A stretch of DNA of 46,084 bases from Bacteroidales bacterium (GCA_017394765.1 JAFPXF010000046.1:1-46084), one strand, 5' to 3'. Shown: positions 29,731 through 38,119, counted from the first letter of the stretch. Numbers and translations: made by a program. The notes: generated by a model from the sequence alone, not told the origin.

Positions 29731-31161
29731 TTAGTTTATAAGTTCGTTCTTTTTCTGGGTCACCGGCACCACCTCCTTGCCGGCAGTGTCGATGAAGCCG
29801 TAGAAGTTCCCTTTCCGCACGAGGGCGCAGCCGTCGCGGTACTCACCAAAGGTGCCGATTTCGTCGTACTGCGGATGCACGACCTCCTTGCCGACGCTAT
29901 CCACAAACCCCTTGAACCCGAATATCTCCACCATTGCCCAGCCGGTCCGGTATTCGTCAAACGGCTGTACATCAGAATATTTCGGATATACCACGATGTT
30001 TCCTTTTTCGTCTTGGAAACCGTAGTAGCCGTTGCGCTCGAACTTCCTAAGGCTATGATGCGAAGGTAGGGACGTTTTACGAAACTTCTCTACAACGTTG
30101 GATGCGGACGTTTCGGGCAATGGTGAAACAGATAATTCGGTTCCTATTACTTGCTGGTCAGGATATGGGGGTTCCGGTAGAGACGTGCCGTGGCGCGTCT
30201 CTACAACGGCGGTATCGGCATTAACGATTGCGGTATCGGTTGCAACACACGTGGTTGCCACCGTCTCCTGCGGGGTCGGGGCTGCGGGTGTAGGTGCGGG
30301 TTGCGACTGCCATGCAACGACGGAGCCGGTCACGGCAGTGGCAACCACACCTGTGGCGATGGCAGGTGCCTTGGCAGCAGAGAGTGTGAGCCAAAGGGAG
30401 GACTTTGGAACGGCAGCCCAATCCAGCGATGCCAATGGGGAGGGTGTGACAGGAGCCACTGCCATTTTTTTCAGTTTGGCAAGACAAAGGCGATCAATGG
30501 CGTGACTTTGACGCGTAATCATCATCAGTATAATCATAATGCCTGATTTTTTGGTCGATTGTTTATCTTTCAGAATTTGCTGAAGCTGTGTTCGTGCCTC
30601 TGACAAATATCGTTTTGAACTCCGTATGCCAATCTGGAGTTTGTCGGCGATTTTCTTATGGGTTTGTTTTTCAAAGACATAAAGATTGAAAACCACCCGT
30701 TGGCGTTCGGGCAGGGCGCAAATGGCATCGAGAATTTCCGATTCGGTGACATCTTCGGAGCGCGGAGACGCGCCGTGGCACGTCTCTACGATGACGGAAT
30801 CGGGGGCATCGTCGATGGACAAAAAGTGCGGCTGCCGGCGCAGATAGTCCAGCGTGTTGTTCAGGTTGAGCCGCATCAGCCATCCCTCGAAACTGCCGAG
30901 GTGACGGTAGCTTCCCGATTTCTCGATGGCCTTTAGAATCGCGTCGTGCGCAAGGTCTTCTGCCACCGCACGGTCGCCCACATAACGGAGGTTGACGCCA
31001 ATCATCTTGGCGATGTTCCTGTGATAGGTCCTTTCCCAAAAAAGTCTGTGAGCGCATTCTCTTCGTTTTTGATTGATGACGCAAAAATACAAAAAGGGGC
31101 CAAAAAAAATCAGCCCCTCCGTTTTCCCGAACGAAGAGGCTGATGAAAGGTTTCGGTCCAC
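29731..31161 (-). CDS. ECF-type sigma factor fused to a membrane segment and WG repeats
   Basis: Numbered from 31161 the frame is 476 codons. Residues 40-110 are sigma-70 region 2 (YVGDRAVAEDLAHDAILKAIE, LDYLRR) and 140-195 are region 4 (ALPERQRVVFNLYVFE, HKKIADKL). A single hydrophobic segment lies at about 257-284, then a Pro/Ala/Thr-rich linker and three WG-type repeats (375-470: GYYGFQDEKGNIVVYPKY, KGFVDSVGKEVVHPQY, FYGFIDTAGKEVVPV). This suggests a membrane-tethered sigma factor with a periplasmic sensor. Two 28-bp palindromes lie in frame and encode residues 125-134 and 320-329. A terminator (31102-31142) and a promoter (31082-31089) lie inside the first 27 codons. Translation therefore really starts downstream, either at ATG 31005, which clips region 2, or at a non-ATG codon between 31005 and 31080. 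Confidence 0.8.
   Translation of the reverse strand: MDRNLSSASSFGKTEGLIFFGPFLYFCVINQKRRECAHRLFWERTYHRNIAKMIGVNLRYVGDRAVAEDLAHDAILKAIEKSGSYRHLGSFEGWLMRLNLNNTLDYLRRQPHFLSIDDAPDSVIVETCHGASPRSEDVTESEILDAICALPERQRVVFNLYVFEKQTHKKIADKLQIGIRSSKRYLSEARTQLQQILKDKQSTKKSGIMIILMMITRQSHAIDRLCLAKLKKMAVAPVTPSPLASLDWAAVPKSSLWLTLSAAKAPAIATGVVATAVTGSVVAWQSQPAPTPAAPTPQETVATTCVATDTAIVNADTAVVETRHGTSLPEPPYPDQQVIGTELSVSPLPETSASNVVEKFRKTSLPSHHSLRKFERNGYYGFQDEKGNIVVYPKYSDVQPFDEYRTGWAMVEIFGFKGFVDSVGKEVVHPQYDEIGTFGEYRDGCALVRKGNFYGFIDTAGKEVVPVTQKKNELIN
30177..30204. repeat. 28-bp palindromic repeat inside the sigma-fusion gene (linker copy)
   Basis: Copy of the GTAGAGACG...CGTCTCTAC palindrome. Read on the coding (minus) strand it starts in codon phase 1 and gives VETRHGTSLP (residues 320-329), in the periplasmic linker before the WG repeats. 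Confidence 0.85.
30762..30789. repeat. 28-bp palindromic repeat inside the sigma-fusion gene (sigma2-sigma4 copy)
   Basis: Second in-frame copy, in the same phase and orientation as that at 30177, giving VETCHGASPR (residues 125-134) in the linker between sigma regions 2 and 4. Confidence 0.85.
31082..31089 (-). promoter_or_regulatory. -7 promoter element for the sigma-fusion gene
   Basis: TATTTTTG followed by C on the minus strand, an exact TAnnTTTG match. Transcription would begin near 31075, inside the longest open frame, and it follows the terminator of the upstream gene by 12 bases. Confidence 0.6.
31102..31142 (-). terminator. Rho-independent terminator of the beta-barrel gene
   Basis: On the minus strand, stem CAGCCTCTTCGTT with AACGGAGGGGCTG (13 bp, two G-T-type pairs, 6-base loop) followed by ATTTTTTTT. 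It lies 71 bases after the stop of the gene ending at 31213 and overlaps the artificial N-terminal extension of the sigma gene. Confidence 0.8.
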
Positions 31162-31212
31162 CGCAAAACCCGGATAGGATGAGCGGGTGGGAGCCTGAGA
31201 CAGCTATTTCTA

Positions 31213-31749
31213 TCAGAACGTGTAGCGGACACCTATATTCACGCTCCAGTCGAAATAATCAAAGTCAATATCATCGTTGAAGAGCATTCCGTAACCGGGA
31301 CGGAAATCGAACTGCAGCGTCAGCGGGATGTTGAATTTGTATTCCAGTCCGAGGATGCCGTTCACGCCGAACTTGCCGTAATCGTAACGATAACGGGCGT
31401 TATAAAACCAGCCGTCAAAAACGCCCCAGGACCAGGAATATCCCAAGCTGACACCTCCGCCGATGAATCCGTAGAGACCTTTGGTGAAGTGACCTTCGTA
31501 CATCAGGTTGGGGTTCAGTTCAAAGGAGTTGACATCTATATTTCCATAACGGGTGGCACCCACGGTGTACTTGTAGCCGAGATCCAGCTGCAGGGCCAGA
31601 TGGTTGGTGAAGAAGGTCTTGTAGGAGAAGGCTTCAAAGTTGCCGACCGTTCCGCCGATGCTGTGTTTGTAGGGGGCTTGGGCAAAAACACTGCCTGTCA
31701 ATCCTATTGCAAGGATGAAAAGAATCATGTGACTTTTGAAATTTTTCAT
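31213..31749 (-). CDS. Small outer-membrane beta-barrel protein
   Basis: The 178-residue protein has a signal peptide (MKNFKSHMILFILAIGLTGSVFAQ). It then alternates short amphipathic strands rich in Tyr, Phe and Gly and ends in VNIGVRYTF, the aromatic C-terminus typical of outer-membrane barrels. About eight strands would fit, as in OmpA/OmpX-like porins. It has its own promoter and terminator, so it is monocistronic. Specific function unknown; the call rests on composition and terminus rather than a named family. Confidence 0.75.
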   Translation of the reverse strand: MKNFKSHMILFILAIGLTGSVFAQAPYKHSIGGTVGNFEAFSYKTFFTNHLALQLDLGYKYTVGATRYGNIDVNSFELNPNLMYEGHFTKGLYGFIGGGVSLGYSWSWGVFDGWFYNARYRYDYGKFGVNGILGLEYKFNIPLTLQFDFRPGYGMLFNDDIDFDYFDWSVNIGVRYTF

Positions 31750-31789
31750 AAAGATATAGTTTTAAGGTTTAAAATATGTTCTGACAGTG

Positions 31790-31797
31790 CAAAAGTA
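31790..31797 (-). promoter_or_regulatory. -7 promoter element for the beta-barrel gene
   Basis: TACTTTTG on the minus strand, 41 bases before the ATG at 31749. Confidence 0.6.
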
Positions 31798-31825
31798 CAT
31801 TTTTTATCGTTTTCAGGTGTCTGTT

Positions 31826-32296
31826 TCAATGGTGATAAGGTTCACCGTGCAGGATGGTGAAGGCGCGATAGAGCTGCTCGGCGAAGATGAGCCGCGTCAT
31901 GATGTGGGGGAAGGTGAGTTGCGAGAGGGCGATCTTGAAGTTCTGGCGGGCATAGACCGCTTCGGAGAAGCCGTAGGCGCCGCCGATGACGAACACCAAA
32001 GCCTTCTGTCCTGTGTTGGCCTGCTGCTGGATGAACTGCGCGAACTTTTCCGACGTGAACTCCTTGCCCCGCTCATCGAGGAGCACTACGATGTCGCCGG
32101 AATCTATCTTCTTGAGGATCAGGTCGCCTTCGCGCTTCTTTTGCTCGTCCTGCGACAGGGCCTTGGTGCTTTTGAGATAAGGGATGGCAATCGGCTCATA
32201 GACTGTGTAGAACCGCAATTTCTTGGTGTATTGCTGGATGGCTTCGTCAAACACGTCGCCATCGGTGCGTCCGATCCATATCAATTTGATTTTCAT
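31826..32296 (-). CDS. rlmH: 23S rRNA (pseudouridine1915-N3)-methyltransferase RlmH
   Basis: The 156-residue protein is a single SPOUT-fold methyltransferase with LLDERGKEFTS, FVIGGAYGFSEAVY and the C-terminal LFAEQLYRAF-like helix ending EPYHH, all diagnostic of RlmH. It methylates pseudouridine 1915 of 23S rRNA in helix 69, using S-adenosylmethionine. ATG 32296 is used because homology begins at MKIKLIWIG; an earlier ATG would overlap rimM. It follows rimM by 32 bases and completes a ribosome-assembly operon rpsP-rimM-rlmH. Confidence 0.95.
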   Translation of the reverse strand: MKIKLIWIGRTDGDVFDEAIQQYTKKLRFYTVYEPIAIPYLKSTKALSQDEQKKREGDLILKKIDSGDIVVLLDERGKEFTSEKFAQFIQQQANTGQKALVFVIGGAYGFSEAVYARQNFKIALSQLTFPHIMTRLIFAEQLYRAFTILHGEPYHH

Positions 32297-32328
32297 AAAG
32301 TTTGAGCTGAAAATGTTGGGCGGGGGTT

Positions 32329-32871
32329 TCAATGCCCTTGCGAGGCATCGGTGCCCAAATAGATCTCAATAAGGCCTTCCGGAGTGTTGATGTGCAGCGT
32401 TCGATTCTCCCGGTCCACATGTGTGACAAATTGCTGCGACGCGGGAATCAGGATCTCGGTGCCGTTGTGATCGACCTGCATGATGGGGTTGTTGCTGACT
32501 TCCAGAAACCCCGTGCAGGTGCCGATTTCGCCGAGGCGCTGGTCTGTGACGGTGAAGCCGACAACTTCGTGGAAGTAGAACTGGTTGCCGGTCAATGGGG
32601 GAAGCTGCTCCATGGGGAGATAAACCTCCACGGAGGCGAAGTCGCGGCAGTCGTCCGGACCGATGGCATCGAACTTGATGATGAACTGGTTGTTGCCCCG
32701 GTAGGTGATATGCTCGATGGTGTAGGGGATTTTCTCGCCGTCGAGGTCAAGGAAGAGCGCGTCGAGTTGGGTGTAGCGCTCGGGATTGTCGGTTTCAAAA
32801 AAGGCACACAGATCCCCTTTCAGTCCGAAAGGTCGGGTCAGTGTGCCTAAATAGAAGAATTGGTCTTTCAT
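32329..32871 (-). CDS. rimM: Ribosome maturation factor RimM
   Basis: The 180-residue protein has the RimM N-terminal domain (LGTLTRPFGLKGDL) and a C-terminal PRC-barrel (FHEVVGFTV...EILIPASQQFV). It assists maturation of the 30S head and binds ribosomal protein S19. Its start codon shares one base with the rpsP stop (TAATG), so the two genes are translationally coupled. Length is normal. Confidence 0.95.
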   Translation of the reverse strand: MKDQFFYLGTLTRPFGLKGDLCAFFETDNPERYTQLDALFLDLDGEKIPYTIEHITYRGNNQFIIKFDAIGPDDCRDFASVEVYLPMEQLPPLTGNQFYFHEVVGFTVTDQRLGEIGTCTGFLEVSNNPIMQVDHNGTEILIPASQQFVTHVDRENRTLHINTPEGLIEIYLGTDASQGH

Positions 32872-33452
32872 TATGCTTCTGCGGGAGCTGCTTCTTCAGC
32901 TGCCGGTTCTGCGTTTGCGGCTTCGGCTGCGGCTTGCTCGGCGGCTGCGGCTTCGGCGGCCTCTTGGGCGGCCTTGGCTTCCGCGGCTGCGATTTCAGCC
33001 AGACGAGCGGCGATCTTGGCCGACATGGCTTCCTTCACCTTGGCCTCTGCTGCCAAGCGCTCTTTCTTGATCTCGCGTGCCTTGTTGGCCTCTTCGAGAA
33101 CAATGCTCTTGAGTTTGCTGTCCTTCTCCATCTTCCAGGCATTGAACTTCTGCTGAGCCTGTGCCTCGGAGAACGCACCCTTGGCGACACCGCCTCTGAG
33201 GTGCTTCATCATATAAACGCCTTCGCGTTTAAGAATCGCACGGGCTGTTTCGGAAGGGGTGGCACCTGCTTCCAGCCAATACAGCGCTCTGTCGAAGTTG
33301 ATGTTGAGAGTTGCGGGATTGGTCAAAGGATTGTAGGTTCCAAGGTCTTCAATGAAGCGTCCGTCACGTGGTGCTCGACCATCCGCAATTACAAGGTGGT
33401 AGAAAGGTTGGTTCTTTTTACCTCTTCTTTGTAATCTGATTCTTGTTGCCAT
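32871..33452 (-). CDS. rpsP: 30S ribosomal protein S16 with long Ala/Glu-rich tail
   Basis: The first 85 residues are S16 (MATRIRLQRRGKKNQPFYHLV, DGRFIEDLGTYNP). The other 108 residues form a helical, charged segment that turns into an Ala/Glu tail, giving 193 residues against about 80-90 in most bacteria. Bacteroidetes S16 proteins commonly carry such tails. The protein binds 16S rRNA early in 30S assembly. It is the first gene of the rpsP-rimM-rlmH operon, with its promoter at 33539. Confidence 0.95.
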   Translation of the reverse strand: MATRIRLQRRGKKNQPFYHLVIADGRAPRDGRFIEDLGTYNPLTNPATLNINFDRALYWLEAGATPSETARAILKREGVYMMKHLRGGVAKGAFSEAQAQQKFNAWKMEKDSKLKSIVLEEANKAREIKKERLAAEAKVKEAMSAKIAARLAEIAAAEAKAAQEAAEAAAAEQAAAEAANAEPAAEEAAPAEA

Positions 33453-33538
33453 AATTTTTTAAAGTGTTGTTAGTTATTAAGTTATATTCCTTGCATGTTC
33501 CTTTTTACAGTTGTTCAAAGGACTTTCGCAAGGGGCGG

Positions 33539-33546
33539 CAAAAATA
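33539..33546 (-). promoter_or_regulatory. -7 promoter element for the rpsP operon
   Basis: TATTTTTG on the minus strand, 87 bases before rpsP. It is divergent from the promoter at 33583. Confidence 0.6.
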
Positions 33547-33582
33547 CAAATTTTTTGATACGCCCCAAGTTGTTGTTTTTAT

Positions 33583-33590
33583 TATTTTTG
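33583..33590 (+). promoter_or_regulatory. -7 promoter element for the TolB-like protein
   Basis: TATTTTTG followed by C, an exact match. Transcription from about 33597 excludes the earliest in-frame ATG (33495) and supports the start at 33657. Confidence 0.65.
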
Positions 33591-33656
33591 CGGTCGGAAA
33601 TGCATTTGGCCGATTTTACTTTGAAATCGGATTTAAACACTGTTGCACAGCCTGTT

Positions 33657-36600
33657 ATGACTGACCATCCGCTGCATTGGAAAAAACAGGGCAGGAGCCT
33701 GAAACTCTTGCTGGTGTTGTCTGTGTTCCTCTTCGGGACGGCAGGGGGACTTCGTGCCCAGTTCTACAACGGCTCGCAGCTCAGCTTCGGCAAAAACCGC
33801 GTGCAACACCAGAACTTCAACTGGAATTATCTGCGAGCCGAGCAATATGATGTCTATTACTATCCCACAGGCAAGGCGTTGGCCCAATACACCTATTACA
33901 AGGTGCCGGAATACATCCGCGAAATCGAGAAGCTGCTCAACTACACGTCGCGACGCAAGCTGCAGTTCATTGTCTATAACACCCAGCAGGACTTTCGCGA
34001 ATCCAACTTCGCCTACGATGACGAGGAGTTCTACAACCAGGGCGGTGTGACCAACATCTATGGCACGAAGATTTACCTCTATTTTGACGGCAACCACGAA
34101 CATTTCGATGCCATGATCCGCGCCGGCATCATGAATGTCTATGCCCATTGGCTTGTCGAGGGCTCATCCTTGGGGTCCAACATCTCTGCCGACTACCTTA
34201 TCAGTGTGCCCAACTGGTTCTACAGCGGTTTAGCCTCCTATTTCGGGCAGTCGTGGAACAGTACCATCGACGCCCATGTCAAGGATGGCATCCTCACACA
34301 ACGCTATGCCGACATGGAGGAGCTCTCTCCGGTGGATGCCACATACGCGGGGCACTCCTTCTGGAAATACATTGTGGATGTCTATGGCGAGAAGGCCATC
34401 GCGCAGGTGCTATACCGCACTCGCGGTGCCAAGACCGTGGAGCGGGGCTTTGCCTATGCGACCGACACCCGTTATCGCGAGCTGCTCCTTAACTGGTACA
34501 AACATTATTATGTGATGTACCATCCCGACACAAAACGCGGGCAGACAGATGGCGACGGGCTTCTCAGGCGTCCTCGTTCCCTTCGCGACTATAGCCAGAT
34601 GAGACTTTCGCCGAAAGACGAGAGCTATGCCTATGTGACCAACGAGCAGGGCCAGGTTCGCGTTTGGCTCAAGACTCCGGATCGGAATAATCCCCGCTGC
34701 ATATTCCGTCGGTATGCCAAAACGGAGGACAACCCGGACCTCACTTTCCCGCTTATCGCGTGGAACCCTGATGGTGCCATCCTCGGCATGACCCTTGAGG
34801 ACAAAGGCCATTGCTACTACTATCCTTACGATCTTGAAAAGAAAAAGTGGGAGAAACGCTTCCTCGTGGATGTGGAAAAAATCACCGCGTGGCAATTCTC
34901 CCCTGACGGCAAGATGATGCTCTTTTCCGGTTTCAAAAACGGACAGTCTGACATATATTTATATAGTTTCCTTTCGCGCTCCTTTACCAACCTGACGCAG
35001 GATTTCTATGATGATTACGATCCGGTCTTTCTCAATGCCAAGCAGATTGTCTTCTCCTCCAACAGACCGAAAGACACCATCGGGCTGAGGGAAGATTTCA
35101 TGGCGGCCTTGCCCGCGAGACATTACGACCTGTTCCTGTATGATTATGGCAAGAAGGACCCGGGACTGTTGCGTGTGACGCACACGATGTATGCCGATGA
35201 ATACAACGCACGGCGTGCCGGACGGCAGCAAATGGTCTATCTGAGCGACAATGACGGGCTGATCAACCGCTATGTGGCCAGTTTCGACAGTGCCATCAGC
35301 CGTATTGACACGGCCATCCATTACGCCTATTTCGCCAAAACTCGTCCGTTGACCGACCGCGCCTATTCTATTTTGGAGCAGGACTATGATGCGGCCTCGA
35401 ACCTTGTGGCCGATATTTCGCTCAAGGACAAGGCCAAACGATTGTATCGTGAAGAGCTTGATCTCAATGCCAATCCGGATCCGACCTTCTCTGTATATCG
35501 CAACAAGTTGCGCAACGAGGAAATTGCTCGCATGCAGGCTTTCCTTGGGACCGACAGTCTCCGTCAGGGCACGAAAGAAAAAACGCAGGAGCATGGCTTT
35601 GTGCAGGTCTATGATCGAGACGAAAAGTATGGGCAAGCGGCTGCGGACACGATGCCGGCCAATGCCAAAAACGAATTTTACATTCCTGTTGGAAGCGGAT
35701 ACCGTGTGCAGTATTCCATAAACAGGGTGGTCACGCAGGCGGATTTCAGCTTTCTGAACACCTCATACCAGCAATTCGAGGGCGGAACGTCGCCCATCTA
35801 CCTCAATACGGGCTTCAATGCCTTTGTCATGTTCGGAATCACCGATTTGTTTGAAGACTACCGCATTACGGGCGGTTTTCGACTCTCTTTCAACTTGCAG
35901 AGCAATGAAGTGATGTTCAGCTACGAGAACCTCGCACGCCGCCTCGACCGGCAAATTGTGCTGTATCGCCAGCATATCGCCTCTCAGGACGGGGAGTATG
36001 TCTATAAGCAGACGGCCAACAGTATCTTCTATATCCTGAAATATCCGTTCAATAAAGTTCACAGTCTGCGATTGACCCTGAAAGGTCGATACGAGACGAA
36101 TGTGGTGGGCGCGTTGAGCGACAACACCCTGCAGCAGCCCGACACACGGCATTTGTGGGCTGGCGTGAAGTTGGAATACATTTACGACTCATCCAAACAA
36201 CTCTATATAAACCTGTGGCGTGGCAGCAAGGTGAAACTCTTTGCGGAGTATGAACAACGGGCTGAGCGCGACACACGGAACCTTCTTGTGCTGGGTTTCG
36301 ACGCCCGACGCTCCTTCAAGCTTTATCGCAACATGACGTTCGCGGTGCGAGCCGCCGCCTCCACCAATGTGGGCTCTGCCCGACTGGTCTATTTCATGGG
36401 CGGTGTGGACAATTGGATCAACGCCAAGTTCGACCGCACCATCTGGGTTGACCAGTCCAAGGATTACGCTTACCAGACATTAGCCACCAACATGCGTGGT
36501 TTTCGACAGAATATCCGCAACGGCACCTCTTTCGCCTTGCTGAGCGGCGAGCTGCGCATTCCATTTGTGCAGTTGATAGCCGGCCATCAGGTCGGTATTG

Positions 36601-36890
36601 AGTTTTTTAATTCAATGCAGCTCAATCTCTTCGGAGATATTGGCACGGCCTGGACAGGCATGACGCCCTATTCCGAGGACAATTGCCTTTATACCCGCTA
36701 TATCGATTCGGGGCCTATCCATGCAATGATCCGCCGTCAGGTGGATCCCTTTGTGGGCGGCTTTGGCCTCGGATTACGGGTGTCCATCTTCGGATACCTG
36801 CTGCGCTTTGACTACGCTTGGGGTGTGGAAGACCTTAAGATTGCAGACAAAAAGGGGATGTTCCTGTTCTCTTTGGGGACGGATTTCTGA
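33657..36890 (+). CDS. Large exported TolB-like propeller protein with degenerate peptidase domain
   Basis: The 1077-residue protein has a signal peptide (about 1-35, ending LRAQF). A gluzincin-like domain follows (55-340), then a PD40/TolB-type beta-propeller (about 380-640, with WQFSPDGKMMLFSGF and QIVFSSNRPKDT). The C-terminal third is rich in aromatic strands and looks like an outer-membrane barrel. Where peptidase relatives would have HExxH the sequence reads AGIMN (156-160), and the later glutamate position reads Ser190 in VPNWFYSGLASYF, so it is probably catalytically inactive. Start 33657 is set by the promoter and signal peptide. It is a single gene, divergent from rpsP and convergent with hydF. 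Role unknown; cell-envelope location inferred. Confidence 0.75.
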   Translation: MTDHPLHWKKQGRSLKLLLVLSVFLFGTAGGLRAQFYNGSQLSFGKNRVQHQNFNWNYLRAEQYDVYYYPTGKALAQYTYYKVPEYIREIEKLLNYTSRRKLQFIVYNTQQDFRESNFAYDDEEFYNQGGVTNIYGTKIYLYFDGNHEHFDAMIRAGIMNVYAHWLVEGSSLGSNISADYLISVPNWFYSGLASYFGQSWNSTIDAHVKDGILTQRYADMEELSPVDATYAGHSFWKYIVDVYGEKAIAQVLYRTRGAKTVERGFAYATDTRYRELLLNWYKHYYVMYHPDTKRGQTDGDGLLRRPRSLRDYSQMRLSPKDESYAYVTNEQGQVRVWLKTPDRNNPRCIFRRYAKTEDNPDLTFPLIAWNPDGAILGMTLEDKGHCYYYPYDLEKKKWEKRFLVDVEKITAWQFSPDGKMMLFSGFKNGQSDIYLYSFLSRSFTNLTQDFYDDYDPVFLNAKQIVFSSNRPKDTIGLREDFMAALPARHYDLFLYDYGKKDPGLLRVTHTMYADEYNARRAGRQQMVYLSDNDGLINRYVASFDSAISRIDTAIHYAYFAKTRPLTDRAYSILEQDYDAASNLVADISLKDKAKRLYREELDLNANPDPTFSVYRNKLRNEEIARMQAFLGTDSLRQGTKEKTQEHGFVQVYDRDEKYGQAAADTMPANAKNEFYIPVGSGYRVQYSINRVVTQADFSFLNTSYQQFEGGTSPIYLNTGFNAFVMFGITDLFEDYRITGGFRLSFNLQSNEVMFSYENLARRLDRQIVLYRQHIASQDGEYVYKQTANSIFYILKYPFNKVHSLRLTLKGRYETNVVGALSDNTLQQPDTRHLWAGVKLEYIYDSSKQLYINLWRGSKVKLFAEYEQRAERDTRNLLVLGFDARRSFKLYRNMTFAVRAAASTNVGSARLVYFMGGVDNWINAKFDRTIWVDQSKDYAYQTLATNMRGFRQNIRNGTSFALLSGELRIPFVQLIAGHQVGIEFFNSMQLNLFGDIGTAWTGMTPYSEDNCLYTRYIDSGPIHAMIRRQVDPFVGGFGLGLRVSIFGYLLRFDYAWGVEDLKIADKKGMFLFSLGTDF

Positions 36891-36910
36891 CAGGTTATAT
36901 GACTGGACAA

Positions 36911-38098
36911 TCATGCGTCGGCGGGTTTCATCCAAACCCTTACGGCCCTTTCAAAAATACCGTTCAGGTAGGCAATCGTCATGCCGTAGTTGCTGACGGG
37001 AATGCCACGGTCGATGGCGGGCTTGAGACGGTTGAGGAGCTGCCGCCGTGTCACCATGCACCCCCCGCATTGGATGACCATCGCATATTGGCTGATGTCG
37101 GGCAGTGCGTCGAGACCCGTCACGAAGTCGAAGTGGAGATCTTTGCCGGTATGTTGCCGTATCCAGCGGGGCAGCTTGCCGCGCCCGATGTCCTCACATG
37201 AGGTGAGGTGGGTACATGACTCCAACATCAGGATGCGGTCCCCGTCTTGGAGCTTGTCGAGATGTGGCGTGCCGTGCAGGTATTGCTCGAAAGCGCCCTT
37301 GTGGTGGGCCAGCACGATGCTGAAGCCCGTGAGCGGCACCTCATCGGGCACCTCCTTGGCTACACGCGCGAACATCTGGCTGTCGGTGACCACAAGACGC
37401 GGGGCTGGATTGCGTCGCAGCCATTCGCCTACTTTGTCCTCTTTGAGCACCACCGCCACAGCATCGTTGTCAAGCACGTCGCGGATGAGCTGCACTTGTG
37501 GCAGGATGAGCCGCCCTTCGGGTGCCTCTGAGTCGATGGGCGTGACCAGCACCACGGTGTCGCCCTCTCCGATGAGGCCGCCGAGCAGTGAGTGCGAGAT
37601 GTAGGCCGACGGTGGCATGAGTCGCACCATCTCGGCAAGCATTGCCTCAATGCCCGTGCCGGTCTTGGCACTCACATCAATGACCGGACAGGGTAGGGCT
37701 GCCTTTCCGGGGGATTGTGATAGGTCAGCCTTGTTGTTCACCACCAAGAAGGGAATCTCATACTGCTGCAGCTTTCCCATCAGAATCTGCTCGGGTGCGC
37801 CGAACTCGTGGTTGGTGATGACTAACAGGGCAAAGTCGATGGTCGGCAGCACGCCCAGCGACTTCTGCACGCGCTTCTGCCCGACGGAACCTTCATCGTC
37901 TATGCCGGCAGTGTCGATGAGCACCACGGGGCCGATGCCGAAAATCTCGATGGACTTGCGCACGGGGTCTGTGGTGGTGCCGGCAGTGGCGTCCACGATG
38001 GCTGTCTCTTGTCCCGTGATGGCGTTGATGAGCGAACTTTTGCCGTTGTTGCGCCGCCCGAAAATGCCGATGTGCGGTTTGTTTTCTTTCCCTTTCAC
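36911..38098 (-). CDS. hydF: [FeFe]-hydrogenase H-cluster maturation GTPase HydF
   Basis: The 395-residue protein has an N-terminal Era-type GTPase domain: P-loop GRRNNGKSS at 15-23, DTAGIDD at 62-68, NKAD at 122-125. A dimerisation domain follows, then an iron-sulfur domain with CTH at 295-297 and CGGC at 344-347. These Cys residues hold the [4Fe-4S] cluster on which the 2Fe subcluster is assembled before transfer to the hydrogenase. The residue before CGGC, often His, is Gln343 here. It follows rimO by 21 bases, so the two share a transcript. The partner radical SAM enzymes HydE and HydG and the hydrogenase are not in this window. Confidence 0.93.
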   Translation of the reverse strand: MKGKENKPHIGIFGRRNNGKSSLINAITGQETAIVDATAGTTTDPVRKSIEIFGIGPVVLIDTAGIDDEGSVGQKRVQKSLGVLPTIDFALLVITNHEFGAPEQILMGKLQQYEIPFLVVNNKADLSQSPGKAALPCPVIDVSAKTGTGIEAMLAEMVRLMPPSAYISHSLLGGLIGEGDTVVLVTPIDSEAPEGRLILPQVQLIRDVLDNDAVAVVLKEDKVGEWLRRNPAPRLVVTDSQMFARVAKEVPDEVPLTGFSIVLAHHKGAFEQYLHGTPHLDKLQDGDRILMLESCTHLTSCEDIGRGKLPRWIRQHTGKDLHFDFVTGLDALPDISQYAMVIQCGGCMVTRRQLLNRLKPAIDRGIPVSNYGMTIAYLNGIFERAVRVWMKPADA

Positions 38099-38119
38099 GA
38101 TGTTTTGTCTAATAGTTGG

